Below are positions 25,374 through 33,136 of a DNA stretch of 64,000 nucleotides, in pieces. Source of the stretch: Mesorhizobium sp. RMAD-H1 (GTDB lineage Bacteria; Pseudomonadota; Alphaproteobacteria; Rhizobiales; Rhizobiaceae); contig NZ_JACHWN010000003.1 of NCBI RefSeq assembly GCF_014191375.1, positions 62,001-126,000 on the forward strand, read 5' to 3'. The notes beneath the pieces are model-generated. The model saw only the letters and a list, made by a program, of their open reading frames with translations. It was not told the DNA's origin and did no database searches. Position 1 is the stretch's first letter, and every line of letters starts with the position of its first letter. The position numbers and the translations under genes are program-made.

Positions 25374-26549
25374 ATGAAGATCGGCGTCGTCGTAGACCGG
25401 TTCCCGTCCTTGTCGGAAACATTCGTCCTCGATCAGGTCAACGCACTGCTGGAAAGAGGGTTCGAAGTCGGCGTGATCTGCAACGAGAACGCGCTCGGGC
25501 AATTTGGCGGCGAGCGCAACCGGCGGATACTCGCCGACAACACGGTCTGCTGGTGGGGTGGTGCCGGACGGCTGCGTCCCTATCTGCGCAAATGGTCCGG
25601 CCCGCTCTGGGACAAATCGTCGACAGCGATCGATGTCCTTTTCGCGGAAAAGCTGCGCGGCTTCGATGTCATCATCGCCCATTTCGGCAATAACGGCCTG
25701 CGCGTTGCCCGCGCGATGAAGAAAAGAAAGATCAGCGTCCCTCTGGTCACCATATTCCACGGCAATGATGTCGGTGTTCCGCTGCATGACGGGACCTTGT
25801 GGCGCTATAGGCCTGTCTTCGAACGCGGCGGGCTGCAGCTGACGGTCAATGAGGTCTTCCGGAAAGCCCTGATCGGAGAAGGTGCTTCTCCTGATCGGGT
25901 TCTGGTGCACCATATGGGCGTGCGCACCGATGAGATCGAATATGCATGGCACGCCCGGGAAAAAGACACGCTGAAGGTGATCTCGGTTTGCCGCCTGACC
26001 GAAAAAAAGGGCATCGAATATGCCCTTCGCGCGCTCACCGCGCTCTCGAAGACGCATGCGGGGATCGGCTGGCATTATACGATCATCGGCAGCGGAGAAC
26101 TGATGGACGCCCTGCAGCGATTGGCAGCAGAACTGGGGATCGCCGATCGGGTCATTTTTGCCGGAGCGCGCCCGCATGACGAGGTCAAGCGGTTGCTGGG
26201 TGAGGCCGATCTGTTCCTCCTGCCCAGCATCACGGCCTCGGACGGCGATGTGGAGGGCATTCCCGTGGCGCTGATGGAGGCCATGGCAGCCGGCCTGACG
26301 GTGGTCAGCACCCGTCATTCCGGCATTCCCGAGTTGATCGAAGACGGCAAGACAGGCTTTCTCGCACCGGAAAAAGACATTGAGGGATTAGCCGGCAAAC
26401 TCGCATGGATCGCGCAAAACCCGGCAGAATGCGAACGCATTTCGCTTGCCGCGCGAAAGAAGGTCGAGGCCGATTTCAACGCGGAGACATTGGCCGATAA
26501 TTTGGCGCAGATCCTCACCCGGCTTGCCGAGACAAGGGCCGTCGCGTGA
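25374..26549 (+). CDS. Glycosyltransferase family 4 protein (WcaL/AmsK-like)
   Basis: A 391-residue GT-B enzyme. The N-terminus MKIGVVVDRFPSLSETFVLD is characteristic of the colanic acid/amylovoran WcaL/AmsK group, and the C-terminal half has EGIPVALMEAMAAG (E-x7-E). An in-frame GTG at 25323 overlaps the previous stop, but ATG 25374 with GGAAGAAAG is preferred because it gives the family N-terminus. It acts with the previous enzyme in repeat-unit assembly and overlaps the flippase start by 4 bases. Confidence 0.85.
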   Translation: MKIGVVVDRFPSLSETFVLDQVNALLERGFEVGVICNENALGQFGGERNRRILADNTVCWWGGAGRLRPYLRKWSGPLWDKSSTAIDVLFAEKLRGFDVIIAHFGNNGLRVARAMKKRKISVPLVTIFHGNDVGVPLHDGTLWRYRPVFERGGLQLTVNEVFRKALIGEGASPDRVLVHHMGVRTDEIEYAWHAREKDTLKVISVCRLTEKKGIEYALRALTALSKTHAGIGWHYTIIGSGELMDALQRLAAELGIADRVIFAGARPHDEVKRLLGEADLFLLPSITASDGDVEGIPVALMEAMAAGLTVVSTRHSGIPELIEDGKTGFLAPEKDIEGLAGKLAWIAQNPAECERISLAARKKVEADFNAETLADNLAQILTRLAETRAVA

Positions 26550-28003
26550 AGGCGGATCACTCCCAGTTCGGCCGCATCGCGCTGCGCGGCGGGATCGTCA
26601 CCGGTGGCGCGCAGGCCATCAAGATGGGCCTGCAGTTCCTCTCCGTTGTCATTCTCGCCCGCCTGCTGGCGCCGGAGGATTTCGGCCTCATCGCATCGGT
26701 GGGGCCGATCGTCGCTTTCGTCGGGCTCTTCCAGAATCTCGGGCTGCAACAGGCGGTCATCCAGCGCAAGGAGATCGACCAGCGGCAGCTCAACCAGGTC
26801 TTCTGGCTGAGCGTGCTCGTCGGCCTCTGCTGCACGGGCATCGTCGCGGCACTTGCGCCGGCGGTGGCCGCCTTCTATGGCGATGCACGCATGACCGGGA
26901 TCACCATCGCGGCAGGCCTGCCGCTCTTTTTCGGCAGCCTGGCGGCCCTGCCTTTCGCACTGATGAACCGCCATCTCCAGTTCGGCCAATTGGCCATTAA
27001 CGATGTGATCACGGCGGTGGCGGGTTTGCTCACCGTCATCGTCGCGGCCCTGGCGGGGCTCGGCTACTGGTCGCTCGTGCTGGGGCCGGCGGTCTCCGCG
27101 ATCATGGCGCTCGCCGCCGCCTGGCGGGCGGCGGGATGGAAGCCGGACCGGCCGGTCTTCGGCGTCGATCGCGATATCATTTCCTTCGGCGCCAATCTGA
27201 CGGGTTTCAACCTCGTCAATTTCTTCTCGCGCAATCTCGACAACATCCTGATCGGCAAATACTCGGGCGCTGTCCAACTCGGCTACTACGACCGTGCCTA
27301 CAAGCTTCTCCTATTCCCGCTGCAGAATATCAACCAGCCGCTGACGCGGGTCATGATCCCGCTCTTAAGCCGCATCCAGGACGACAAGGCGCGGTTCCGC
27401 GATATTTATATGCGGACCAACTGGCTGCTCGCCGCCGTCACAATACCCGGTATTGCAGCGCTCACCCTGACCTCCGAACAGGTGGTCGGTCTTCTGTTCG
27501 GCGAGCGGTGGCTGGCGGTCGCCCCGATTTTCGCGTGGCTTGGCATCGCAGGCCTCATCCAGCCGGTTTCGAGCACGACCGGCTGGATCTTCATCTGCCA
27601 GGGCCGGACGAAGACGATGTTCCGCTGGGGCATCTATTCCTCGCTGACGACGGTCCTGTCCTTTTTCGTCGGCCTGCAATGGGGCGCCGTCGGCGTGGCG
27701 GCCGCCTATGCGATCAGCGGCTATGTGCTGCGCGTGCCGGTGCTTGCCGTGCTGATGCAGCGTGTCGGCCCGGTCACCGCAGTTGATTTCCTCATGGTGC
27801 AGGGCCTCTTCATCGTCTCGGCGCTGCTTGCCTGGGGCTGTTACCACCTATTGCCGGGATCGCTGATTGCGCATTCCGACCTTCTCGCCGTTATCCTGGC
27901 GGTGGCCTTAAACTACGCGATCGCGCTGTTCCTCGGTCTTCTCCTTCCGCAGCCGCGCAGGGCGCTTCTGGCTGTCCTTTCCAAGGTCACGGCTCTCCGC
28001 TGA
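26546..28003 (+). CDS. Wzx-like polysaccharide flippase (MOP superfamily)
   Basis: A 485-residue protein with about 12-14 helices and the family N-terminus (GGAQAIKMGLQFLSVVILARLL, then LAPEDFGLIA). It starts at GTG 26546 in a GTGA overlap. It would move the lipid-linked oligosaccharide across the inner membrane. No Wzy-like polymerase is visible in the module. Its last 96 bases overlap the convergent pyruvyltransferase gene. Confidence 0.86.
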   Translation: MKADHSQFGRIALRGGIVTGGAQAIKMGLQFLSVVILARLLAPEDFGLIASVGPIVAFVGLFQNLGLQQAVIQRKEIDQRQLNQVFWLSVLVGLCCTGIVAALAPAVAAFYGDARMTGITIAAGLPLFFGSLAALPFALMNRHLQFGQLAINDVITAVAGLLTVIVAALAGLGYWSLVLGPAVSAIMALAAAWRAAGWKPDRPVFGVDRDIISFGANLTGFNLVNFFSRNLDNILIGKYSGAVQLGYYDRAYKLLLFPLQNINQPLTRVMIPLLSRIQDDKARFRDIYMRTNWLLAAVTIPGIAALTLTSEQVVGLLFGERWLAVAPIFAWLGIAGLIQPVSSTTGWIFICQGRTKTMFRWGIYSSLTTVLSFFVGLQWGAVGVAAAYAISGYVLRVPVLAVLMQRVGPVTAVDFLMVQGLFIVSALLAWGCYHLLPGSLIAHSDLLAVILAVALNYAIALFLGLLLPQPRRALLAVLSKVTALR

Positions 28004-29287
28004 CCGTTCGGCAAGGAGCGGCCGCAGAAGCTCGGTAGCCGACATCGCCGATGCGTGTTCCTGCAGCACCGCCTCGAGGCTCGTGCTGCGGTAATGATCG
28101 AGATTGCCGACAAAGGCATCGAGCTTCTGGCGGGCTTCGTCCTCGGTGACGGTATCGATGTCGAGGAGAAGGTCCGAGACGCCGATGCGCTTGGCAAGCT
28201 CGCGCGTCTTGAACTCATAGGCGATCGGCAGCACCGGCGTGCCGACGCAAAGCGACATGATCATCATGTGCATGCGGGTGGCGACGACGAAATCGAAGCC
28301 CTTGACGAGCGCCATCAACTGCTCGGGCGTATGGAAGGAAGCGTCTACCTCGACGTGCCTGGCGATATCGGGATCGAGGCCCGCGACGATCGCCTTTGCG
28401 GTCTTGGAATCGTCATGCGCATATTCGGGCACGCCCTGGCAGGTGGAAACGAAGGTCACCTCCTTGCCATGGTCGCGCACGAGCGCAGTCGCGATCTTGC
28501 GGACCGAGCCGATATAGCGCTCCATGCCGTCCTCCCCGCCCTTGACGTAGTTCCAATGCCGCACGGAAATGGCGACACGGCCCGTACCGGCCGGCGGCTT
28601 CCTGCAGGCAAGGATATCCTTGATCCTGTCCGTGTCGGCTAAGGCGAAGACGGCATCGGCCACCACGTGGCATTTGTCCGGATCGTCCACGAGATCGCGG
28701 ATATGCTCCAGCGAGCGGGCGTCGCGCAAAAGGATGAGCGGGCTGCGGTCGAGGACCGGCTTCAGCGCGCTGCGATTGGCGCTCTTGTTGAAAGGCCCGA
28801 GCGACTGGGTGAAGAATACAGGGTCCTTGCCGAAGGCTGCGTCGATGCGGAACTGGTTGATGCGCTTGTCGAGATTGTAGGTCTCCACGAGATAGGTCCC
28901 CCCCGTGGTGATCACCAGATCGGCATCGCGATAGATGGCGAGGCTGCGGCGGTCCTCCGCATTGAACAGCGCTTCGCCCATAGGGCGGTTCTTGCCGAAG
29001 GATTGCAGCGCCTGAAAGGCAAGACGGTTATAAGCCGGCTTAAGCGCATTCTTCAGGACATTGTCGTCATATCTGTATTTGAAGATCGATTCCGACAGGA
29101 GCTTGTGGAATTCGATGTCCGGATAGTCCTTCCGGGGATAGAGCCTCGCCGCCACCGCGGGCTGGCTGTCGAAAACCAGGAAATGCAGGTCCTCATCCCA
29201 GGTCGATTTCAGAATACGTCTGATGGCCAGGAGAATGGCAGCATCACCGGTGTTCAGGCAGACGGTGTTTTCAATGACGATCTTCAC
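27908..29287 (-). CDS. Polysaccharide pyruvyl transferase family protein
   Basis: A 459-residue protein of the PF04230 family. The N-terminus IVIENTVCLNTGDAAILLAI carries the typical asparagine/glycine loop. VITTGGTYLVE, FFTQSLGPF and VVATRMHMMIMSLCVGTPVLP are family landmarks, the last around the active site. Members transfer pyruvate ketals from phosphoenolpyruvate to sugars, adding negative charge. It starts at GTG 29287. It is convergent with the flippase and overlaps it by 96 bases, so its last 30 or so residues (basic, low complexity) are encoded antisense to the flippase end. Confidence 0.85.
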   Translation of the reverse strand: MKIVIENTVCLNTGDAAILLAIRRILKSTWDEDLHFLVFDSQPAVAARLYPRKDYPDIEFHKLLSESIFKYRYDDNVLKNALKPAYNRLAFQALQSFGKNRPMGEALFNAEDRRSLAIYRDADLVITTGGTYLVETYNLDKRINQFRIDAAFGKDPVFFTQSLGPFNKSANRSALKPVLDRSPLILLRDARSLEHIRDLVDDPDKCHVVADAVFALADTDRIKDILACRKPPAGTGRVAISVRHWNYVKGGEDGMERYIGSVRKIATALVRDHGKEVTFVSTCQGVPEYAHDDSKTAKAIVAGLDPDIARHVEVDASFHTPEQLMALVKGFDFVVATRMHMMIMSLCVGTPVLPIAYEFKTRELAKRIGVSDLLLDIDTVTEDEARQKLDAFVGNLDHYRSTSLEAVLQEHASAMSATELLRPLLAERSAESRDLGKDSQKRPARLRKEKTEEQRDRVV

Positions 29288-29514
29288 TAGGCATCACCCT
29301 CAAGGACAGGATCTCGGCGGAAAACGCGACGTTCAACGCGGGTGGATGGCCAGGCCGGCTTGCAATCCGGTGGGCTGGCCAATGCTGCATGCTGCCATGA
29401 GAGTAATGGCATTTTTGCGGTGCAACAAGAATAAAAGCGGGCGTTGTCCCCATGCCTCGGCGGCCGCACCGGCGGCAGGCGGGAAGGGCTGGGGATCGGC
29501 AGCCGTTACGCGGA

Positions 29515-29727
29515 TTAGGATTGGGATATGCGGCGCTCGTGCGAGCGGCCATCGATGCGAAACGGCAGCCGCAAGGCGGCCTTGAATTTGATCGCCTCTT
29601 GATTGGCCGCTTCTCTCGACCCGCCTGCATGGCGCAGGATCATTTCGGCCTGCAAGGGTGTGATGCGATGTTTTTTCGCGAAATACTCGACCGAATATTG
29701 CTGCTTTCGATGTTTCTGATCAGCCAT
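29515..29727 (-). CDS. Small DUF3606-like hypothetical protein
   Basis: A 70-residue basic protein from ATG 29727. The segment YSVEYFAKKHRITPLQAEMI, then LRHAGGSREAANQEA, resembles the DUF3606 pattern (tryptophan/phenylalanine-K-K-hydrophobic, then an AV..VG-like helix) found in many small rhizobial proteins. The ribosome site is G-rich but not canonical. It stands alone between the pyruvyltransferase gene and the EF-G-like gene. Function unknown; the call rests on one motif. Confidence 0.5.
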   Translation of the reverse strand: MADQKHRKQQYSVEYFAKKHRITPLQAEMILRHAGGSREAANQEAIKFKAALRLPFRIDGRSHERRISQS

Positions 29728-30156
29728 GACACCCCCGATCCTGTCGATTTTCACCGCTGAACAAGTAGAAAATAGCACAGGCGCAACAACATCGATACAT
29801 CCCAATTATGAGGGGCCAATAAATTTTTATGACAATGTGAATTTTGCCGAGCAGATCATTCGCTACAGATGCTGCAGGAATGTGACGCTCCGTGTTGCGA
29901 AGAAAAAACGTCTGTTCCCCAGTGTCACCATTCCGAATTCGCACTATTTCGATATCAAGATCGATGCGAATTTCAGAAACAAGGGGACAATTGTAACCCC
30001 TTGAATCAAGTGTCGTTTTAATTTCACCGCTTGTTCACGAGCCCGATATCGGGATATTGCCGGCTTTGAAATCACGACACTTCGGCCTAGCGCTTCGCAC
30101 CATATGGGGGCATCCTAATGGGAGAGGATTGATCATTGGCAGAGGGAGGATGGCCG
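29728..30156. other. 429-base intergenic region with a short hairpin
   Basis: No supported gene is present; an open frame at 29726-30004 on the plus strand has no ribosome site and no recognisable family. The only notable structure is CAAGGGG 29980-29986 with CCCCTTG 29997-30003. The region is less GC-rich than its surroundings and probably carries the promoter of the EF-G-like gene. Confidence 0.45.
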
Positions 30157-32106
30157 ATGCGTTGCTTTACAGTCCTTGGACCGTCACAGACAGGAAAATC
30201 CACGCTCGTGGAAAGACTGGGCGCGCTGGAGGGCGCGCCGAAGAGATCCGTTTCTCCATATGGTTTGGGCCTGACCGAATTCGAATTCGGAAATGAGGCA
30301 TGGTGTGCGCTGGACACACCGGGGGCCGGCGAAAGCCTGGTCCATGTGCAGGAGGCGCTGCTGGCGAGCGACGCGTGCATCCTGTGCGTTTCGCCGGCGC
30401 CGGAGGAGGCTGTTCTCGCCGCTCCCTATCTGCGGGAGATCGAGGCTTCTGGGACCCCTTGCATCCTCTTCGTGAACCGGATGGACGAGCCGAGAGGCCG
30501 ACTGAGGGACGTCATTGCCGCGCTGCAGGACTATGCCGGTCATACGCTGCTGCTGCGGCAGGTGCCGATCCGTGATGGCGAGCGGATCATCGGCAGCTGC
30601 GATCTCATTTCGGAGCGCGCCTGGCGCTACCGCGAGGGGCAGCCATCGGCGCTGATCGAGATTCCGGAGACTGTCGCGGAGCGCGAGCGCGAGGCGCGGG
30701 CCGAGCTCCTGGAGCATCTCTCTGAATATGACGACTGGCTTCTGGAGGAGCTGGTGGAGGACCGGGAGCCGGCGAGCGACGCCATCTACAGTATCGCCTC
30801 GCGGGTTCTGCGGGAAAACAGGGTCATCCCCGTTCTCGTCGGCTCAGCTAGCCACGGCAATGGCATGATGCGGCTGATGAAGGCGCTCCGCCATGAGGCG
30901 CCGCCTGCCGCCACGCTTCGCCAGCGTCTTGCCGCCTCCCGCACAATCGACGAGGGCGCGTTGCTCGGCGTGAGCTTCCACGCCTACCATCGTCCCAGTG
31001 TCGGCAAGACGGTTCTCGTGCGCGCGCTGGGCGACGGGATCAGGCAGGGAGCGATGCTGGGCGGGGCCGGATTGGGCGCAGTGCAGGATCCCGCCACGGG
31101 AAAGCCGGTTCCGGCGGCCGAAGCCGGCATGATATTCGCCGCCGTCAAGTCCGATCACCTTTCCATTCCCGCTCTTCTGACCCGCGATGCCGCCTTGCCG
31201 GCACCGGCATGGACCGCCCCGCCGCCGCCGATGCTCGAGCGGATATTGTCGCCAGTCAATGAGCGCGACGAGACCAAGCTCTCGGGCATGCTGGCAAAGC
31301 TTGCCGAGACGGATCGGGGCCTGCTGGTCACCCAGGAGGAGGGGAGCGGCGCACACCTCGTCTGCGTCCAGGGACCGATGCATCTGCGCGGAATTTGCAA
31401 GACATTGGCCGAGGTATTCCATATCGAGGTGACCGACCGCTCCCCCGGCGCGGTTTACCGGGAGACGATAACCAAGCCGGCGGAGGTTCACTATCGACAC
31501 CGCAAGCAGACGGGCGGAGCCGGCCAGTTCGCGGATGTGAAATTGACCGTCCGTCCCACCGGGCGCGGGGACGGCTTCACCTTTGCCGAAACGGTCAAGG
31601 GCGGTGCCGTCCCGCGAAACTACATACCGGCCGTCGAGGCCGGCGCGCGCGAGGCGATGGAAAAAGGCCCACTGGGATTCCCGGTCATCGATGTCGGCGT
31701 GACGCTGACCGACGGACAGCACCATTCCGTTGACAGTTCGGATTTCGCGTTCCGCGCGGCAGCGAAGATGGGCGTGCGCCAGGCTCTTGCGCAGGCCTCG
31801 GCCGTTCTGATGCAGCCGATCGTGCGGGTGGAAATCCACATCCCATCCATCCATTCCGGCGGCCTCGTGCCGATCGTCTCCGCGCTCAAGGGCCAGGTCC
31901 TCGGTTTCGACAGGAATGAAGCCGTGAAGGGTTGGGACATCTTCCGAGCTCTCGTTCCCGGCAGCGCGCTCGATGAACTGGCCCGTTCGCTGCGCTCGGC
32001 GACCCAGGGCATGGGCTATTTCTCGAAGAGCTTCGATCATTTCGAGGAGCTCTACGGCAAGGAGGCGGAGGCGATCATCAGCATGCAGGGAGCGCAGGCG
32101 AGCTGA
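30157..32106 (+). CDS. Divergent elongation factor G paralogue lacking switch I and the catalytic His
   Basis: A 649-residue EF-G-like protein, shorter than true EF-G (about 700). The P-loop GPSQTGKS (residues 8-15) and DTPG (53-56) are present, but the two are only about 38 residues apart, so the switch I region with the RGITI effector threonine is absent. The residue after DTPG is alanine, not the catalytic histidine of DTPGH. The G4 motif is NRMD, not NKMD. Domains II-V are recognisable, for example GPMHLRG and YRETITKPAEV. Rhizobial genomes carry such a paralogue beside canonical FusA. Ribosome-stimulated GTP hydrolysis is probably weak or lost. ATG 30157 follows AGGGAGGA; TTG 30136 is an alternative. 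Confidence 0.82.
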   Translation: MRCFTVLGPSQTGKSTLVERLGALEGAPKRSVSPYGLGLTEFEFGNEAWCALDTPGAGESLVHVQEALLASDACILCVSPAPEEAVLAAPYLREIEASGTPCILFVNRMDEPRGRLRDVIAALQDYAGHTLLLRQVPIRDGERIIGSCDLISERAWRYREGQPSALIEIPETVAEREREARAELLEHLSEYDDWLLEELVEDREPASDAIYSIASRVLRENRVIPVLVGSASHGNGMMRLMKALRHEAPPAATLRQRLAASRTIDEGALLGVSFHAYHRPSVGKTVLVRALGDGIRQGAMLGGAGLGAVQDPATGKPVPAAEAGMIFAAVKSDHLSIPALLTRDAALPAPAWTAPPPPMLERILSPVNERDETKLSGMLAKLAETDRGLLVTQEEGSGAHLVCVQGPMHLRGICKTLAEVFHIEVTDRSPGAVYRETITKPAEVHYRHRKQTGGAGQFADVKLTVRPTGRGDGFTFAETVKGGAVPRNYIPAVEAGAREAMEKGPLGFPVIDVGVTLTDGQHHSVDSSDFAFRAAAKMGVRQALAQASAVLMQPIVRVEIHIPSIHSGGLVPIVSALKGQVLGFDRNEAVKGWDIFRALVPGSALDELARSLRSATQGMGYFSKSFDHFEELYGKEAEAIISMQGAQAS

Positions 32107-32494
32107 ACCGGGATGCGATAGATCAATTCGGCAGGCCGCTCTCCGCTCCATCCGGATGTGCTCTTCGCGGGTGAAGATGAACTACCGTTCTACTTTCATG
32201 GATCGTTAGATTGGATGGGGAAAAACTTCGCCTTGAAGGTCAGGCTGAATTTAATGTGCGAGGCATCGTCAAGCGCGGCGGACGCACGCAAATCCAGTGT
32301 TTCCTGCCAAAAGCAGAGTGAGATACACGTGTACCAGCTTATCCATAGAAGATACAAAAATACCTGATGTAATTTTTGAATTCATCGTGGTATTTAATTA
32401 TGACTTCTCCCAAAATTCTGGCGATATGAACGGTTTCATAACCATCATTCGGATATTTGCTTCGATTATTATTTAGGCATGTGCTATAGAACGA
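32107..32494. other. Intergenic region before small RNA 1
   Basis: This stretch lies between the EF-G-like stop and the first small RNA. A 69-codon frame at 32158-32367 has no ribosome site or recognisable family. The end of the region is AT-rich and contains the presumed small RNA promoter, with TATAGA at 32485-32490 as a likely -10 element; no clear -35 is visible. Confidence 0.45.
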
Positions 32495-32611
32495 ATCATT
32501 GAGTTCAACGCTTTGGCTCCTCCCTGAACTCAATACTGAACATGGCGCTCTCCTCCCTGCCGTGTTCATGGATATGGCCCGCTGCTCCTCCTCCCGCAGC
32601 GGGCCTTTTTT
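32495..32611 (+). ncRNA. Alpha-r14/NfeR1-like small RNA, copy 1 (anti-Shine-Dalgarno loops)
   Basis: Three consecutive hairpins are visible. Hairpin 1: TTGAGTTCA 32499-32507 with TGAACTCAA 32525-32533 and a loop ending GGCTCCTCCC. Hairpin 2: TGAACATGGC 32537-32546 with GCCGTGTTCA 32559-32568 and loop GCTCTCCTCCCT. Hairpin 3: GGCCCGCTGC 32576-32585 with GCAGCGGGCC 32596-32605 and loop TCCTCCTCCC, followed by a run of Ts. Every loop holds a CUCCUCCC-type motif complementary to Shine-Dalgarno sequences, the hallmark of the alpha-r14 family (NfeR1/Smr14C2 of Sinorhizobium). The length, about 117 nt, fits. Expected role: base-pairing with the ribosome sites of many transporter mRNAs. The 5' end is inferred from TATAGA at 32485-32490. 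Confidence 0.82.
32576..32611 (+). terminator. Intrinsic terminator of small RNA 1
   Basis: A perfect 10-bp GC-rich stem (32576-32585 with 32596-32605) is followed immediately by TTTTTT at 32606-32611. It is canonical for Rho-independent termination and doubles as the third hairpin of the RNA. Confidence 0.88.
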
Positions 32612-32883
32612 ATTGTTGCGTCGGATGTAATTTCATAATTTCCGGCGCTTCTTCAGAGAATTCATCGGGTTCTATTTGAAGACATCGTAAGGATGGCTCG
32701 CTTTCATCGAAAGCGGAAAGTATTTCTGAGATTTCACATTCGCTCAGACGGCCTGGTCGCTGATCATTGGCTCGGTATCAATGGGCAGATATTCCATCCG
32801 CCGCTCTTGAGGTTACGAAGCGAGCAGGGCTAGGGGCTGAAGCGGCAGAATCAAAGGAAGAACTGGACAGGTGCGTCCGTCAG

Positions 32884-32924
32884 AAAAAAACAACACCCGC
32901 CGCGGGAGGAGGTGCGGCGGGTGT
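32884..32924 (-). terminator. Intrinsic terminator of small RNA 2
   Basis: ACACCCGCCGC 32893-32903 and GCGGCGGGTGT 32914-32924 form a perfect stem. On the minus strand it is followed, after two bases, by seven Ts (complement of 32884-32890). Confidence 0.88.
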
Positions 32925-33001
32925 CGTTAGGGTAAGGCTGGCTGGGAGGAGGAGGTGCCAGCCTTAATCGCGCAGGTTTGGGAGGAGGTAAACCCTTGCG
33001 A
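32884..33001 (-). ncRNA. Alpha-r14/NfeR1-like small RNA, copy 2 (minus strand)
   Basis: Read on the minus strand, three hairpins again carry anti-Shine-Dalgarno loops. Hairpin 1: GGTTT with AAACC (bases 32975-32979 and 32990-32994, plus outer CGC/GCG pairs) and loop ACCTCCTCCC. Hairpin 2: a 9-bp perfect stem (32934-32942 with 32957-32965) and loop ACCTCCTCCTCCCA. Hairpin 3: an 11-bp perfect stem (32893-32903 with 32914-32924) and loop ACCTCCTCCC, then a run of Ts. It shares architecture and loop motif, but not stem sequence, with the plus-strand RNA 270 bases away, and the two transcripts converge. A likely -10 element, GATAGAG, lies at 33005-33011. Length is about 118 nt. Confidence 0.8.
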
Positions 33002-33136
33002 AGCTCTATCTTCGAAACTGAAAATAAACCAAATCGCCGGAATTGGAATGCACAATACTGCATAGCAGCAATGTTTCTGATGCAATGCAATATCGATTTC
33101 CCGCAGGGCGTTGGGCTGAGTCATGCCGGTAGGACG

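Noticed and set aside
29726-30004. A 92-codon plus-strand frame in the gap before the EF-G-like gene
   Set aside because: No ribosome site and no recognisable domain; the frame begins inside the DUF3606-like gene on the other strand.
32158-32367. A possible small gene upstream of small RNA 1
   Set aside because: No ribosome site, no family similarity and low codon bias.
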